A stretch of DNA of 64,000 bases from Hansfordia pulvinata (GCA_006538405.1 BJKQ01000001.1:4092001-4156000), one strand, 5' to 3'. Shown: positions 23,940 to 37,470, counted from the first letter of the stretch. Numbers and translations: made by a program. The notes: a model not told the origin generated them from the sequence alone.

Positions 23940-26900
23940 ATGTCGCAGCTCCGGATCCCGCCCAGGACCGACTCGCAGCGCCTCCCCGCGGCGACGGCCT
24001 ACGCCCACGACCCCGTCGGGGACAGCCCAACGATCCCCGGCCTGCCGTTGGTGGTGGCCGCGGCGAACAAGAACGACGGTTCCCCCGGTGCTGGTGGTGG
24101 TGGTGGTGCTGCCTCGCCGCAACAGCCGCCTCCCTTGACCATTCCCAACACGCCCAGGCAAGTCGCATCTCGTTTCCCTCCTTGTGTCCTCGTGCCCGTG
24201 TGCCCGTGTGTTCTTGTTCTTTGGCCCCGCTTGCTCTCTCTCGTGGGCTTGCGAGACTGTCTTGGATTTATCCTCTTGTCTGGTCTGCTGCCCCTCCGCT
24301 GTTTCGTGTGTGTTGTGTGTGTGTGTGTGTGTGTGTGGCGTTTTGCGTTCTGCTGTGGTCCGCCACGCATTCTGTTGCCTCCTCCCTGCCCCCAGCCTCG
24401 GCACTTCTTACAGGTCGACCCTTCCATCCCGACTCCCTTGATTTTATGTCTGCTACGTACCTCCTGCCTGCGCATACGTGCCCGTGGTAGGTAGGTACCT
24501 CTCAAAGTTGGGTATCCCACCTTCCGTACGTCCAGTGTACCCACAGTCATTACGCCCGGTAGTAGGTATCTCAATTGCCCGGGGTAGGTTAGGTACTTAC
24601 CTTTTCGGTATCCGAGACCCGACACGTGAGACTGGACGACATCTCGCATCTCGCATTGCAGCCTTGGAAGTGTGTGAGGTACCCTCAATCGGCGTTCACG
24701 GCGTCGTGGCCCATTGTCGCGGCACGCCCGTGGCGGCTGTACGCCGTGTGTGGGCGCACGCATTGCTTTCTACTGCACTCCATGGAGCTGGAGATCACCA
24801 GGCTTGAGATGCCACCGATCGAAGCCCAGTCCCCTCTTTTCTGCCCGCCCCAACCCTGCACCTTTGCCACTCGTCGCATTCCGGCGCTATTCGCCACTGC
24901 ATTGTCGTTGTTGTTGTCGTCGTCGCCGCCGCCGCCGCCGCGTCCTCTTCGTCCATGTCGCTCTAAGCTAGTTCTTCTGAGAATTCTCGGAGCGCCAGTG
25001 CGGGGAGATCTGTTTCCCTCGGGGTCCTGTCGCGGAACCGTGAGCGGGTGTGGATCGGGGGGTTCGTCGTCCTGGCCGTCCCGTCTTTCTATTGCTTTGC
25101 CGTCTTTAGGCTCTTTTCCCGGTTCTTTACTTTTTCTCCTTTGGACCCCCTTCTCCCTCTCTGGAAGCAATCTCTCCCCTTGCCCTTCGCCCCCCCAAAT
25201 CCGCTCAACACTCGCTCGGCCTTCCTTCCCGCCGTTGCGTTGATCGAGCTGCCTGTGTTGTACCTTTTGGAATTGCCGAGCCGGTGCACGAGACCAGCCA
25301 TACGCCTGCCAGTGCTACCGTCAGCCCTGTTTTTGGTGCTGTCTACCTTGGGTTCCAGCTGGCCACTCGCCATCCACCGTGCATTCACTGCCTTGGTTCC
25401 AGTTGAGCCGTCCGGCAGTGCGCCTGTGGGATCCATCCAATCCGATCCATGGCCCTGCCATCCGCCACACCCACCACGCGCTGCACACACGAGCACTCCC
25501 ACAGCACCAGACAATACAGGATCAAGATTAGATCCAAGGCGCCGCCCGACTGCTAACACCGGCCCTCTCGCCCCCCCTCTCCAGATCCCTGCGCAAGGCC
25601 GCCCCCAGCCCGCTGCAGACCAGCACCGCCGTGTCGCCCCCGTCGACGTCCAAGAGCCCCGGCGGCCGGACCGACGTGTCGCCGCTTGCGACCTGCCACG
25701 AATTGGACCACGACCACGACTCGTCCGCTCCCGCCGCCGCACCTTCATCATCCTTTTCAGGCCTCAACAACTGCTCCGGCAAGCAGCAGCCTCGTCCCTC
25801 GTCCCAGCCCGTCTCGGGCGTGTCGCCGTCGAGCAGCTTCGACAACAGTTCCGCAGCCGGCCGCTCGTTTTTCACCGACGACGTCTCGCCGCCCGTGTCC
25901 CCCCTGTCGACAACCGGCTTCACAGACACAGGGTTCGTGCCTGCTCCCCTCCCCCGTCACCCCGCCCATTTCCAGTCTACATACTATAATCTTTCGCCCC
26001 CCGTCATGTCTTGCTGCCCTGCCTTATCCCCTGCCCCCCTGCCCCCCTGCCTCTTTTTGTCGCCCTGCTACCCGGCATTGTCGGCCTCTCCAGGGCGCAC
26101 TCTCGCCTTGCCCGGCCTTGCCGTCCCACTCTGGGCGCCCAGCCTGACGCAGCCCGATCCCGTCTGACATTTTCGTTTTCCTCCTAGGTCCATACCCGTG
26201 CGGTTCACCCCTCCGAATGAGCCGACCACCACCCCCGACCCGACCGCCGCCGTGAAGCCCGCCGCCGGGCTGCCCAACCCGCGGTCGCCCACCATGTCCG
26301 GGCTCGCCAAGTCTGAATCCTCCCAGGGCATGCCCCGGAATTCCTCTATCGACTCGGCCATCTCCTCCATTGCCTCCCGGGTTCGGACGCACGGCTCCGT
26401 CTCCCACGACTCGTCTGCCCCCTCCGAGGACATCGCGTCCCTCATCAGCAGCGTCGGCAGTCCCGAGGCACTCATCCACCACCTCCTCAAGGACAAGCAC
26501 TCCCAAACCCAGCAGAACGCCCAGCTATGGCGCCTCGTCGACAAGCAGCGCGCCATGATCCTCGGGCTCAACAAGGACCTCGAACGCGCCCTCAAAGACA
26601 AGGAACGGTACCGCAAGAAGCTGAAGGAGGTTATGGCCGCCCACGATCCCGACTCGAGCCAGCTGACGGCGTCTTTGTCCCAGAGCACCCAGATCAGCGA
26701 CAGCCGCGAAGCGACGCCCGACGGGCCCGCATCGCCGTCCAACGTGGACTCTGACAGCGCCAAGAACTCGCCCATCGACATCAGCATCGCCTCCTTCCCC
26801 CTCACACCCCCCGCCGACCAACTCGTCCACAGACAGCCCTCCATCGCGAGCGGCCTCCTCGAGTCGCCCCGCGTCGTGCCGTCGGCAGAGCAGACGTCCG

Positions 26901-29900
26901 ACATTCGCCCGCAGACGGCGAAGCGGGTCGCCCACGTCGCTGACGACGCGAGAACCGCCGGCACGCCCAGCCCTCGCGACCTCTCCTTCAACCTGTCTCT
27001 GCCGCCCTCCCGGAGCCTGCCCAACTCCCCTCCCAAAATGCCGCTCCCTCAACCCCCGACGTCGGTTCCTGCGGGTCTCGAAGCTGCTCCGCTCCCTGAG
27101 CCGAGCTTGTCTCAGTTCTCGCCGCCCTCCGCACCTCCCCCACGGAAGCCGCCGCCGGCGCCTCTACAGCTGAACAAGGACCCCATGACCTCGCCCAAGT
27201 CCTCTCCCCTGCCCCCGGAGGATGAGGCCGAGAACGACAACGATTCGGAATCCGACTACGACTCGCTGTTGGGTGTTGACGAGATGCCCCCGGACGATCG
27301 GCGCGGGCGGAGGCGAACCCGCGAGGAGGACGATCAGATCAGGGTCGATCTGGCGCACAAGGAAGCCGAAGCTCGCAGCCTTTCGAAACACGACGACTCT
27401 GAGACCCCCAAGGCCGAGGTTGACCCAGCCGTGCCCGAGCTACCGGCTAGCCCACGTGCCTTTGGCCTGCAGCCCGGACTAGCCCGAGACAACGTCCCAA
27501 CCTCCCTGGCCGGCGTCCTGAACGGCGACTCGCTCTCCGCCCAGACCCTGACGGCACCGCTCAAGAGCCCAGGACTGCCCGCCAGCCCGAGGCCCCTACA
27601 CGCCGTCTCGCCCCTGAATTCGCCGCCCCTGTCTCCGCGCAGCGTTGGTGCCAACGCAGCGCCCCTCTCACCCAGAGCCCCGAGGCAGCCGATCCCCTTG
27701 CCTCCCAGCACTCCCCTGGCGACTCCGCTGCCCTCCGAGCTCTCCATGATGGGCTCTCCCACCAAGTCATCGATGCACACGGCCAAGTCCTCCGAAGAGC
27801 GCGGACAGCCCGGCTCGCCGGCCAGCCGTGCAAGCCCCACCGACCGCAAGAAGGTCTACAAGGGCTACGTCACCGAGGACTATTCCGACCTGCTTCTCCC
27901 CCGAACGCCCTCCCGTCCATTGCGGTCAAGGTCGCCTCGTCGCGGATGAAGCCTTCGCGTGCGAGTCTCATGTCCTTGACACAGCTGGAGGAGGACCCTG
28001 TCTTTACGCTTGCCATCTTCTCGCGTGCCGAGCGACGGGAACTGTGGAGGGTGGAGAAGGACATTGCGTCCTTCGGGAAGCTGGACCAACGCATGAAACA
28101 ATGCGCTGCCTTCACCGCCAGGACGCCCGACAGGTCCATCTTCAGTGGCCACGCGCCCGCTAAGCTGGACGCTCGCCGGACGGTTCTGGACCAGTATCTC
28201 GAAGAGCTTCTCAACACGCCCCTCGACGTCCCCACCGCGCTGGACTTCTGCAAGTACCTGTCGACGAATACTCTGCCCCCGAACGGGGACGAGATCGCCC
28301 CCGCCGACCAAGCCTCCGACCTCGGCCCGCAAAGAACAGGCGCCGGCGGCAGGCCGCTGCGAAGCGGCTACTTGACGAAACGAGGTAAGAACTTTGGCGG
28401 CTGGAAGGCTCGCTTCTTTGTGCTGGACGGGCCCCAGCTCAAGTATTTCGAAGCCCCCGGGGGCGCCCACCTCGGCACCATCAAGCTGCAGGGCGCGCAG
28501 ATTGGCAAGCAGTCGCAGCACAGCAACGAGGCGCTTCTGCGGGCGCCTCGAACGACGACCTCGACCACCAGTACCGCCACGCCTTCCTGATCATGGAGCC
28601 GAAGAAGAAGGACTCGAGCAGCCACGTCAAGCACGTTCTCTGTGCCGAGAGCGACCAGGAGCGCGACTACTGGGTCAAGACTCTCCTGCGATGGATCGAC
28701 TACCGCGAGAGCGACGAGGACGCCCATCCGGGCGCCGGCCCCAGCCGCGTCCCACCCCAAACCAGTAATGGCCCGGCCGTGGTTAGGAAGAACCCCCCGG
28801 CCAAGAGCAAGGCCCACAGCGCCCACAGCAACAGCCAGGACGGCCTCATCGGGATGAGCTATGATGCCGCGAAGCCGGGCGACCAACCGCGCACGGAAAG
28901 CCCGAATGCACAAGACCGCGCCCCTGCGCCGAGCTACACCATCTCCGCGCCGAGGGACCCCCAGGTCATCTCCGACTCGGCGTCCTGGGGCAGCAAGGCA
29001 GCCCTGGCGCCCCCGGGGCCGACGGTGGAGGAGAAGAAGCAGCGGAAACGCAGCTTCTTTGGCTTCGGGCCCAAGACGCGGTCGGCGAGCGACGACCAGG
29101 ACTCGACGCACGCGTCCGGCGGCGCCAGCACACCGCCCTTCAACGAGCGCAACGCCACGGGCCGGGGCCCGGTGTTTGGGCTGCATCTCGGCGAGGCCGT
29201 CAAGTACCACAGCCCTGTCGACGTCAGCGTCCCACTGCCGGCGGTCGTGTACCGGTGCATCCAGTACCTTGATGCCAAGGATGCGATCCTCGAAGAGGGC
29301 ATCTTCCGCCTGAGCGGGTCGAACCTGGTCATCAGGCAGCTCCGCGAGCGGTTCAACAACGAGAGCGACATCAACCTCATCACCGACGAGACGTTCTACG
29401 ACATCCACGCCGTGGCCTCGCTGCTGAAGCTGTACCTGCGGGAGCTGCCGACGACGATCCTGACCCCGGAACTCCACAACCAGTTTGTCGCCGTCACGGA
29501 AATGGCGCATTCGCAGGAGAAGCTCGGGGCTCTAGGCGAGCTGGTGAAGCGGCTGCCCCAGGCCAACAGCACCATACTGATGTACCTCATCTCTTTCCTG
29601 ATCAAGATCAACAACAACGCGGACATGAACAAGATGACGGCGCGCAACGTTGGCATCGTCTTCTCCCCGACGCTCAACATCCCGGCGCCCGTCTTTGCTC
29701 TGTTGCTCAACAACTACGAGGCCGTGTTCCACATCAAGCCCGAGGAGTACGAGCTCCCCTCGCCCGTGTCCGAGACGGATTCGCGGCCTCCGACCGAGCT
29801 GCAGCACCGGCGGCCGTCGGCGTCCGGCGCCGCCGACTCTCCGCAACGCCAGAAGCTGATGGAGCAGATCCGGCAGCGCGGATCGCCGACGCAGGGCATG

Positions 29901-30200
29901 GCGGGCACGATCCGGCATGTGCACCAGGAGTCGCTGCAGCAGCAGGCCGCGGCATACGAGGGCGGGTTCACCACGGCCGGCTACGAGCCGTCGACGTCGC
30001 AGCAGAGCCCGGGCTACATGCAGCCCGTATTCGAGAACCCCAACTATGGGGCACCGTCCGAGCCTGAGTATGGCGACAGCTCGTTCGCGAGCGACAACAC
30101 GTTCACCAGCCGGGCAAAGAAGAGGGAGAGCTCCATGTTCATGATGGGTCTGAACCACCAGAACTCGAAGAGCCGCCTTCGCGACGAGACCAAGATTTGA
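23940..30200 (+). CDS. BEM3: BEM3-type Rho/Cdc42 GTPase-activating protein (PX-PH-RhoGAP)
   Basis: Exons 23940..24157, 25585..25932 and 26188..30200; about 1526 aa after two one-base corrections. A Ser/Pro-rich N-terminus leads to a helical region (LLKDKHSQTQQNAQLWRLVD) and long disordered linkers. Then come a PX domain (about 755-885, ALPSIAVKVASSRMKPSR), a PH domain (about 910-1025, GYLTKRGKNFGGWKARFFVL) and a RhoGAP domain (about 1184-1375). The last has the arginine finger in GIFRLSGS and the conserved NVGIVFSP. This order is that of Bem3, which switches off Cdc42 at sites of polar growth; PX and PH bind phosphoinositides. Intron 1 is 1427 nt with a GC donor (AG|GCAAGT); intron 2 is 255 nt with a weak GTTCGT donor. 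Frames break at a 5-C run (27898-27902, at the PX start) and a GGG (28541-28543, inside PH); one added base at each restores conserved sequence. Confidence 0.88.
24158..25584 (+). other. 1.4-kb GC-AG intron of BEM3
   Basis: The donor AG|GCAAGT is the classic GC-intron consensus and the acceptor is CTCTCCAG. Splicing completes an Arg codon and joins TIPNTPR to SLRKAAPSP in frame. At 1427 nt it is many times longer than the 50-250 nt introns elsewhere in the window. It contains a (GT)n run near 24307-24336 and no convincing internal exon. Confidence 0.7.
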
Positions 30201-32170
30201 TTCGGCGCACGCACGCCCAACAGCAGCACGCGGTCGACGACTTGATTGGAGCTCTGGCCAAACCGCCACACATCGTTCCCATTTACTTTCCCATTTTTCG
30301 AAGCTCAGCGGAGATACCACTCAAATCTTTCGAAACATCCTTTCCACTCGTCTTTTTGCGCCATTGGCAACTTTCCATACCCACACATGGTCACTTTTCT
30401 TTATTTGCCGGTCCACATTCTCCGCCCCGTCGGAGCTTTCCAGCATAGCGTTTCTTGCTGCCTCGAATCACTCGCGCGGGCATCCCGCCCAGACTTTTTA
30501 TACTGTTACCACCACCACGACGCCGAAGCGAATGTAATATTTTTTTTCTAATCATGAGAACCGACCTTGAAGGCGCTACCCGCGGGCTCTGTTTCCGGGC
30601 ATTACTTTTTTGTTGGCGGGAGAAGTGAAGATTTTGGTCTGGATGAAGATGGGACAGACCGGCCGGTACAACGGGCCGCCAGAGATGCAGACAGATCAGG
30701 GGATTGGAAATCAATGGAAGAGTTGTCGAAGCATCGAAGCACTGCAGTAGTAGCCGTCGAGTGAATGCTTGGAGCCACCGTGATGTGCTCCACTAGATCC
30801 GGCTGCGAGTTGCTGGGCCGGTCACAGGTTTGTCTTGGTCTTTCAAAGCTGTGGCGATGGATCTTGTGCAGTATGGAATCGAAGTGACCGCCGCCGGAGC
30901 AGACACTCTGATGATCATGGTGTACTCGTACGCGTATGAATGGCCCAGGGACCGTGTGTCCGCCCCCAGAGGTCGTTGCCAGGTACGGTGAAGGCGACGG
31001 ACGGGTCGGGCTGAGCCCAGTCCAGCCTGGCGAGGCCGAAAAGAGAGGAACGGATCCGCGGGTGCTTGCTGCTCTTGTGGGCCCCGTGGGACGGTGAGGC
31101 ATACTTGCACTACCTGCCACTCTCAGCTCTGGCCTTCCCTGTCGGACACACAGGTACGGATAGAGAGAGGTCTGTTTCCGTTGCTGGTCTTGCTACGGAA
31201 AGCGTGTCAGGCGGGCGGGCGCTTAAATCTGGGTCCGCAGGCGGGAATGACGCCGTAGAAATGAGAAACACCTCACGAGTACTCGTACACCCAGGCGCAA
31301 CGGCGACGAGCGGCAAGCTGCACGGACGGGACCGCAGGCATGCTTAAGTTACTGCTCGTACACGTGGAGAGAGTTGTTGTGAGTGGAGGTTGGCCTGCGA
31401 GCACCAGGGCTCTTTATGTACCATGGGCGTTTAAGGACGGGCCCACCCGGGCCCAGGTAGGTACGCGTACCCACATATGAACAGGTAGGTACGTGCACCA
31501 GTGTTTGTGCCTGCTTATGTACCAGGCGCCTCTCATACGAATACTGACCCAACAAACAGCGTCCATACATCGCGACAAGCACAGCGTTTAAGCTGCCGTC
31601 TTCTTGAGGTGCCTATTCGATGAGCAAGATTCACGAGTTTCTCCAACGTCAGATCTTTCGAGCATCGCAAGCAAGAGGAGGCACGCAGGCAGGTCCATAG
31701 GTACTTGAGGTGATGCCCTTCCGTGCAGGGGTGCAGGTACGTGCTCGGTACTTGAGATACCCGCTCCGGTTGCTGGGCAACGCACAGCCGGCGGCCCCAA
31801 ACAATGGCAGCATCGGGATGCGTTCGATCGGTCGTGTCACCCAGGGCACTCGTGCACGTACTTGTATCTCTGGCCAATCTCCCCGCCGAACCTACCCGCA
31901 GCCCGTCCTGCCTTCATCCTCGTTTCTTCTGACGTCTGAGGCTGCTTCTACTCTTTGGCTCGACATCCCGCCCCCGAACTCCCCCTTCGAGAGCCCACAC
32001 ACCACAGAACTTTGCTCTGCGCATACAACACTTTAGCCACATCACAAGTCTCGCCTCACAACCGCGACACGCAGATCAGCTGGAGTGCCCCAAAACAGTC
32101 CCCCGCGAGCGAAGCGGCGAACACTGAGCTTGAACAGCATTGACGCCGCCCTGTTGCGACCAACTCCACC
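30201..32170. other. Intergenic region between BEM3 and the chitin synthase
   Basis: This is the BEM3 3' flank and the chitin synthase promoter, both on the plus strand. One palindrome of the CGAGTACTCG type lies at 31276-31285 and half-sites near 30925 and 31345. No gene-like frame is seen. Confidence 0.55.
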
Positions 32171-35100
32171 ATGAACGGGCCCAACACGCCCTCGCGGCCT
32201 CCGGACTACGCCCTGCCTCCCTATGAGGACGAGCATGAGCACACGCCGACCGGCACCGGCAACGGCGCCGCCGTACGCCTCCTGACCTCGATGGAGGAGC
32301 CTCTCCCAGAATCACGACCGTATGTCGGCCCCTCTGCACCCGCCCCGTTGCTCTTGAAGAAGGGCCCGAACCGCAACCCTCCACAGATGACACCGTCTCC
32401 GCACGAGGCCGCAGCGCAGCAGGCGGAAAGCTCCGCCCCCCAGCGCAAGGACACTGTAAAGCTACAGAAGCGGCGCAAGACGCGATCCGCCCTGGCCCCG
32501 GCTGCTCTGGATCTGCCCGCCATTCCCGAGGGCCCCTCGAGCCGCCGGAGCTCTCTCCTCGCCAGGACCGCAGGACTGCCCCCTCGCCCCCCTCCACCAC
32601 AGACACGGCCGCAACGGCACAGATGAAGAACGCAAGCTCACCAAATGACCACTCCAGGATCCGGCCGACGCCGCGACGCACATACCAGCCGTCGGTCATC
32701 TCGACGCACTCGCGCGGCTCGTCGATCATCGAGCCGCCGCACATGATGCCGCCGCCGGCGGCGGACGCGGCGTACGAGCCGTTTCGCGGCAGCCGAGACG
32801 GGTCGCCGACGCGGACGTGGTCGCCGTCGCGCATGTCGGCGCACTCGTCGGACCACTACGGGCGCCCCCCGCCGTCGGGCGTGCAGTACGAGCGGTCCGA
32901 CATCAACGGCAGCCCGCGGCCAGGGACGCCGTCGTCCAGGTACGGGGGCAGCCCGCGGCGGCCGCTCCCCCCGGCGCCGCTCTTCTCAGCTGGCGGGCAG
33001 CAGCGCGAATCGGGCTTCGGGGCGGACGACGCGACGGTCAGCATCCCGCTGGACGACGACTACGGCGACGACCCGTTCGGGCCGCGAGGGGCGTCGGACA
33101 TCAGCGACTCGCGGATCCGGGACTCGTACATGTCTGAGTCGCAGCTGACGCTGAACGAGGACGGAGACGAGGAGGAGGCGGACTCGCTGGCGACGCCGCT
33201 GGACGAGAAGGTGGAGCACTACGGGGCGGCGCCGGACGGGCACCAGGAGCGGCGCGGGGTGCGGGCGCCGATCAAGTCGAAGAAGGAGGTGCAGCTGATC
33301 AACGGCGAGCTGGTGCTGGAGTGCAAGATCCCGACGATCCTGTACAGCTTCCTGCCGCGGCGGGACGAGATCGAGTTCACGCACATGCGGTACACGGCGG
33401 TGACGTGCGACCCGGACGACTTTGTGGAGCGCGGCTACAAGCTGCGGCAGAACATTGGCAAGACGGCGCGCGAGACGGAGCTGTTCATCTGCGTCACCAT
33501 GTACAACGAGGACGAGATCGGCTTCACGCGCACCATGCACGCCATCATGAAGAACATCAGCCACTTCTGCGGCCGCAATAAGAGCCGCACCTGGGGCGAG
33601 CAGGGCTGGCAGAAGATTGTCGTGTGTGTCGTCTCGGACGGCCGCGAGAAAATCCACCCGCGCACCCTCGACGCCATGGCCGCCATGGGCGTCTACCAGC
33701 ACGGCATCGCCAAGAACTACGTCAACCAGCGCGCCGTGCAGGCCCATCTGTACGAGTACACCACCCAGGTCTCCCTCGACTCGGACCTCAAGTTCAAGGG
33801 CGCCGAGAAGGGCATCGTCCCCTGCCAGATGATCTTCTGCCTTAAGGAGAAGAACCAGCGCAAGCTCAACTCGCACCGCTGGTTCTTCAACGCCTTTGGC
33901 CGCGCCCTCAACCCTAACGTCTGCATCCTGCTCGACGTCGGCACCAAACCGGGTAACGACTCGCTGTACCACCTGTGGAAGGCCTTCGACAACGACTCCA
34001 ACGTCGCCGGCGCCTGCGGCGAGATCAAGGCGATGAAGGGCAAGTTCATGACCAACCTGCTCAACCCGCTGGTGGCCTCGCAGAACTTCGAGTACAAGAT
34101 GTCCAACATCCTCGACAAGCCGCTCGAGTCGGTGTTTGGCTACATCACGGTCCTGCCCGGCGCGTTGAGCGCGTACCGCTACCACGCGCTGCAGAACGAC
34201 GAGACGGGCCACGGCCCGCTGAGCCAGTACTTTAAGGGCGAGACGCTGCACGGCCAGCACGCCGACGTCTTCACCGCCAACATGTACCTGGCCGAGGACC
34301 GCATCCTGTGCTGGGAGCTGGTCGCCAAGCGGAGCGAGCGGTGGGTGCTCAAGTACGTCAAGAGCTGCACCGGCGAGACGGACGTTCCTGGTAAGTTGGT
34401 TGTCTCTTGAGTCTTGAGTCTTGCGTCGCCTAGTTCGCTCAAGTGGAGTCTGACGGCTCTTGAGCTGGGCTGGAGTCCAGTTTCTCATCATCTTTATTCT
34501 TCAATACAAAAACTAACACGCCCAACAGACACCCTCCCCGAGTTCATCTCGCAGCGCCGGCGCTGGCTCAACGGCGCCTTCTTCGCCGCCGTCTACTCGC
34601 TGGTCCACTTCAAGCAGATCTGGTCCACGGACCACACCATCGCGCGCAAGATCCTGCTGCACGTCGAGTTCTTCTACCAGCTGGTGCAGCTGCTCTTCAC
34701 CTACTTTTCGCTGGCCAACTTCTACCTGGCCTTCTACTTCATCGCCGGCGGGCTCGCGGACCCCAAGAACGACCCCTTCGGGCACGGCCTCGGCAACGCC
34801 TTCTTCAAGATCCTGCAGTACATATGCGTGCTGCTCATCAGCGTGCAGTTCATCATCTCGCTCGGCAACCGGCCGCAGGGGGCCAAGAAGATTTATCTGT
34901 TTAGCGTGGTCATGTACTCGGTCATCATGATGTACACCATGGCGGCGACCATCTACATCTGCGTCAAGCAGATCCGCGAGAGCCCGGACCAGGCGGCCAT
35001 CGGCAACAACGTCTTCACCACGCTGGTGGTGTCGATCGCGTCGACCATCGGCCTGTACCTGCTCATGTCCTTCCTGTACTTCGACCCGTGGCACATGTTC

Positions 35101-35694
35101 ACGTCGTGGGCGCAGTACTTCATGCTGCTGCCGTCGTACATCTGCATGCTGCAGGTGTACGCCTTCTGCAACACGCACGACGTGACGTGGGGCACCAAGG
35201 GCGACAACGTGATGAAGACGGACCTGGGCGGCGCGGTGGGTAAAGGGGGCCTGGTGGAGCTGGAGATGCCGTCGGAGCAGCTCGACATTGACAGCGGGTA
35301 CGACGAGGCGCTGCGCAACCTGCGGGACCGGCTCGAGGTGCCCGAGACGCCGACGAGCGAGGCGCAGCTGCAGGAGGACTACTACAAGAGCGTGCGGACG
35401 TACATGGTGGTCAGCTGGATGATCTGCAACGCGGTGCTGGCCATGTCGATGAGCGACGTGTACGGCCAGGGGCAGATCGGCGACAACTTCTACCTCAAGT
35501 TCATCCTGTGGAGCGTCGCCTGCCTGGCCGTCTTCCGCGCCCTCGGCTCCACCACCTTCCTCGTCATGCACATGGTCAACCTGGTCGTCGAGGGCCGCGT
35601 CCGCATGAGCATCAAGGTGCCCCAGTGGATGGGCGGCTTCGGCGACAAGGTCAGCGACGCCGTCAGCAGCGTGGGGAGCAAGATCAGCCGGTGA
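32171..35694 (+). CDS. chs-3: Class I chitin synthase
   Basis: Family-2 glycosyltransferase polymerising UDP-GlcNAc into chitin at the plasma membrane. Visible motifs: [15 protein letters not shown], the [20 protein letters not shown] block typical of class [15 protein letters not shown], the catalytic AEDRIL and QRRRW, then a C-terminal array of transmembrane helices (34640-35650). The name follows the Neurospora class I gene. Intron 34391-34528 (GTAAGT...CAACAG) joins TDVP to DTLPEF. The N-terminus starts at [20 protein letters not shown], but its frame differs by one from the main body ([14 protein letters not shown]). Three solutions fit: a 167-nt phase-0 intron (32456-32622, GTAAAG...CACAG), a 317-nt intron (32320-32636, GTATGT...CGCAAG), or one missing C near 32586-32592. 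Predicted length is about 1020-1130 aa, longer than the roughly 900 usual for class I. The body is intact. Confidence 0.92.
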
Positions 35695-37470
35695 TGTTTT
35701 TTGGAGCGAGGGGAGAGGGGGCATATGAGTGAGAAGATGGAGAAAGGAGGCGAAGCCATGGGTTCAGCGTGTCTTGGTTTTTGCTGGCGTGCGTGCCTAT
35801 TTTTTTTCCCCGTGTATGGAGTTGGGTTTACAAGGGGAACGGCGCTCAACTTTTGTGTTTTGAGGAATTCACCCTCGGAGGATGGAGGATGTTTCTACGT
35901 TACGTTGGAGGGAGGGGGGGGGGGGGGGGGGGGGGGGGACAGATGGGTTTGATGATTTTCCTCTTCTTGTTCTGGAGCAAAAAGGGGGAGCGGCAGCATC
36001 ATGTTTTGTACGAATAACTCGACTTGACTTGGCTACCCACATTTGCCTCTTTCTTTCCGGAAGCCGACGTGTGGCTGCGCGCGACGAACGAGTTGGCGCC
36101 GCCGAGTTGTTAATGGACACGAGATCTTGACGATGAGAGTCTGGTGGTGTTTGTTCCATGACCTGTTGGTGCTTGTTGACTGAGTCTGTTTGTGTTTGTT
36201 TCTTAACCTGTTGGTGCTTATTGACTGACCGGCTGGTGCTTGTTTACCGAGTCTGTTGGTGTTTGTTAGCTGATCCCATCGAGCTTGTCTGGTCTGCTCG
36301 CACCCCCCTTCGCCGAGAGCGAGCCCGAGGGTCCTCGCTTGCCACAGGGCTGGTCTGTATTGCACCGGTGATTAAGCTGGGCCGAGGTGGCGGTGGCACT
36401 GCCACAAGAAGCAGCAGCAGCAGCAATAATACGGCGAGGGAGGGGCAAACAAGCCTTGCAGCTTAACGTTGAAGGATTCCGCCGTTCCCGGACCATCCCT
36501 ATCGCGCGCGAACCAGCCTTTCAGCGAGTCTGGATCGAATCGAATCAAACCAAACCAGCTCTTGCCACCTGATGGGAGGGGGGGACCTGCCGCGCGGCGG
36601 GGGTACTTTAGAGTCAGTCGGGCTGTACCCGTACCCTGTCGTCGGCGTCTTGAGAGTCGGGGCTGTACCCTGTCGTCGGCGTCTTCCGTGGCGCGCCGGG
36701 CCGCCACTTCGGCCATCGACACTCTGCGCCCGCGTCTCCCCGCGGGCGGCCTGCCGTGTGTGTATTCGATGGGCCGGCCGTGGGCTTGGGAGCCGCGGAG
36801 AGGGGCCGATTGCTCGGGACCGAAGTTTGCACGTATTGAGCACGTTGCCCTTGGCTGCTTGTCGGCGTGAGTGTCTGTATGGGACGGTTGTGTGGATGCT
36901 CTGGACTCGCCACCCTTTGCCCTCTGCCCTCTGCCATCCGCCCTCTGCCCTTTGCCCTCCAACCCTTCCGCGCCATCTCTCGCTCAGCCCCCCGCCAGAG
37001 GCAACATTGTTTCCCTTGACGGACCGCCACCCGAGGTCACACCCCCACGGGCCCGTATACTAGACAAAAGACGACCAGAGCTCCGGGTGGCTGACGTGCA
37101 CTGTGCATTTATGTGTAGGGAGTAGGTTGGGTACCCGGTGGCCACTGAACCTGGCGCACTCCAGGCACAAGGTGCTCGGGCTCTATCGACGAGGAGCACT
37201 CTGTGGTTCCCATCAATTCGTTCCGGGATCCTTGCTCGCGAAAGCAGAATATAGAGGCCGAGATCCCGCGGCCGGAGTTTGATGTCCTCTTCCCCTTCCC
37301 GCCTTCCAGTGGAAGTCTCTCTTCCTCCGTTCCATGTCCGATTTCGCGTCGTGATACTACCATGACAACGCGCGGTATCATTTCCAGAGCTGCGCTGCAA
37401 AGACTGTCTTGGTAGATGAGAAGAGGCTCCTCCTCTCCCCAGCCCGCCCAGACCCAAGCGGCAGGCATAC
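35695..37470. other. Intergenic region with a minisatellite and poly-G tract
   Basis: The 3' flank of the chitin synthase includes a 25-base poly-G at 35914-35938. A six-copy 22-23 bp minisatellite lies at 36141-36276. A pair of copies containing GCTGTACCCTGTCGTCGGCG lies at about 36624-36690, and a CCCTCTGCC-type run at about 36910-36960. No gene is supported. Confidence 0.55.
36141..36276. repeat. 22-23 bp minisatellite, six copies
   Basis: The unit is close to CTGTTGGTGCTTGTTGACTG followed by AGT, with copies starting near 36141, 36163, 36186, 36208, 36231 and 36253. Copies differ by a few bases. It lies outside any called gene. Confidence 0.75.

Noticed and set aside
32986..34491. 501-codon frame antisense to the chitin synthase
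   Set aside because: A shadow of the strongly biased codon use of the real gene; no domain.
34513..35724. 403-codon frame antisense to the chitin synthase C-terminus
   Set aside because: Val/His/Arg-rich shadow of the transmembrane exon; not a gene.
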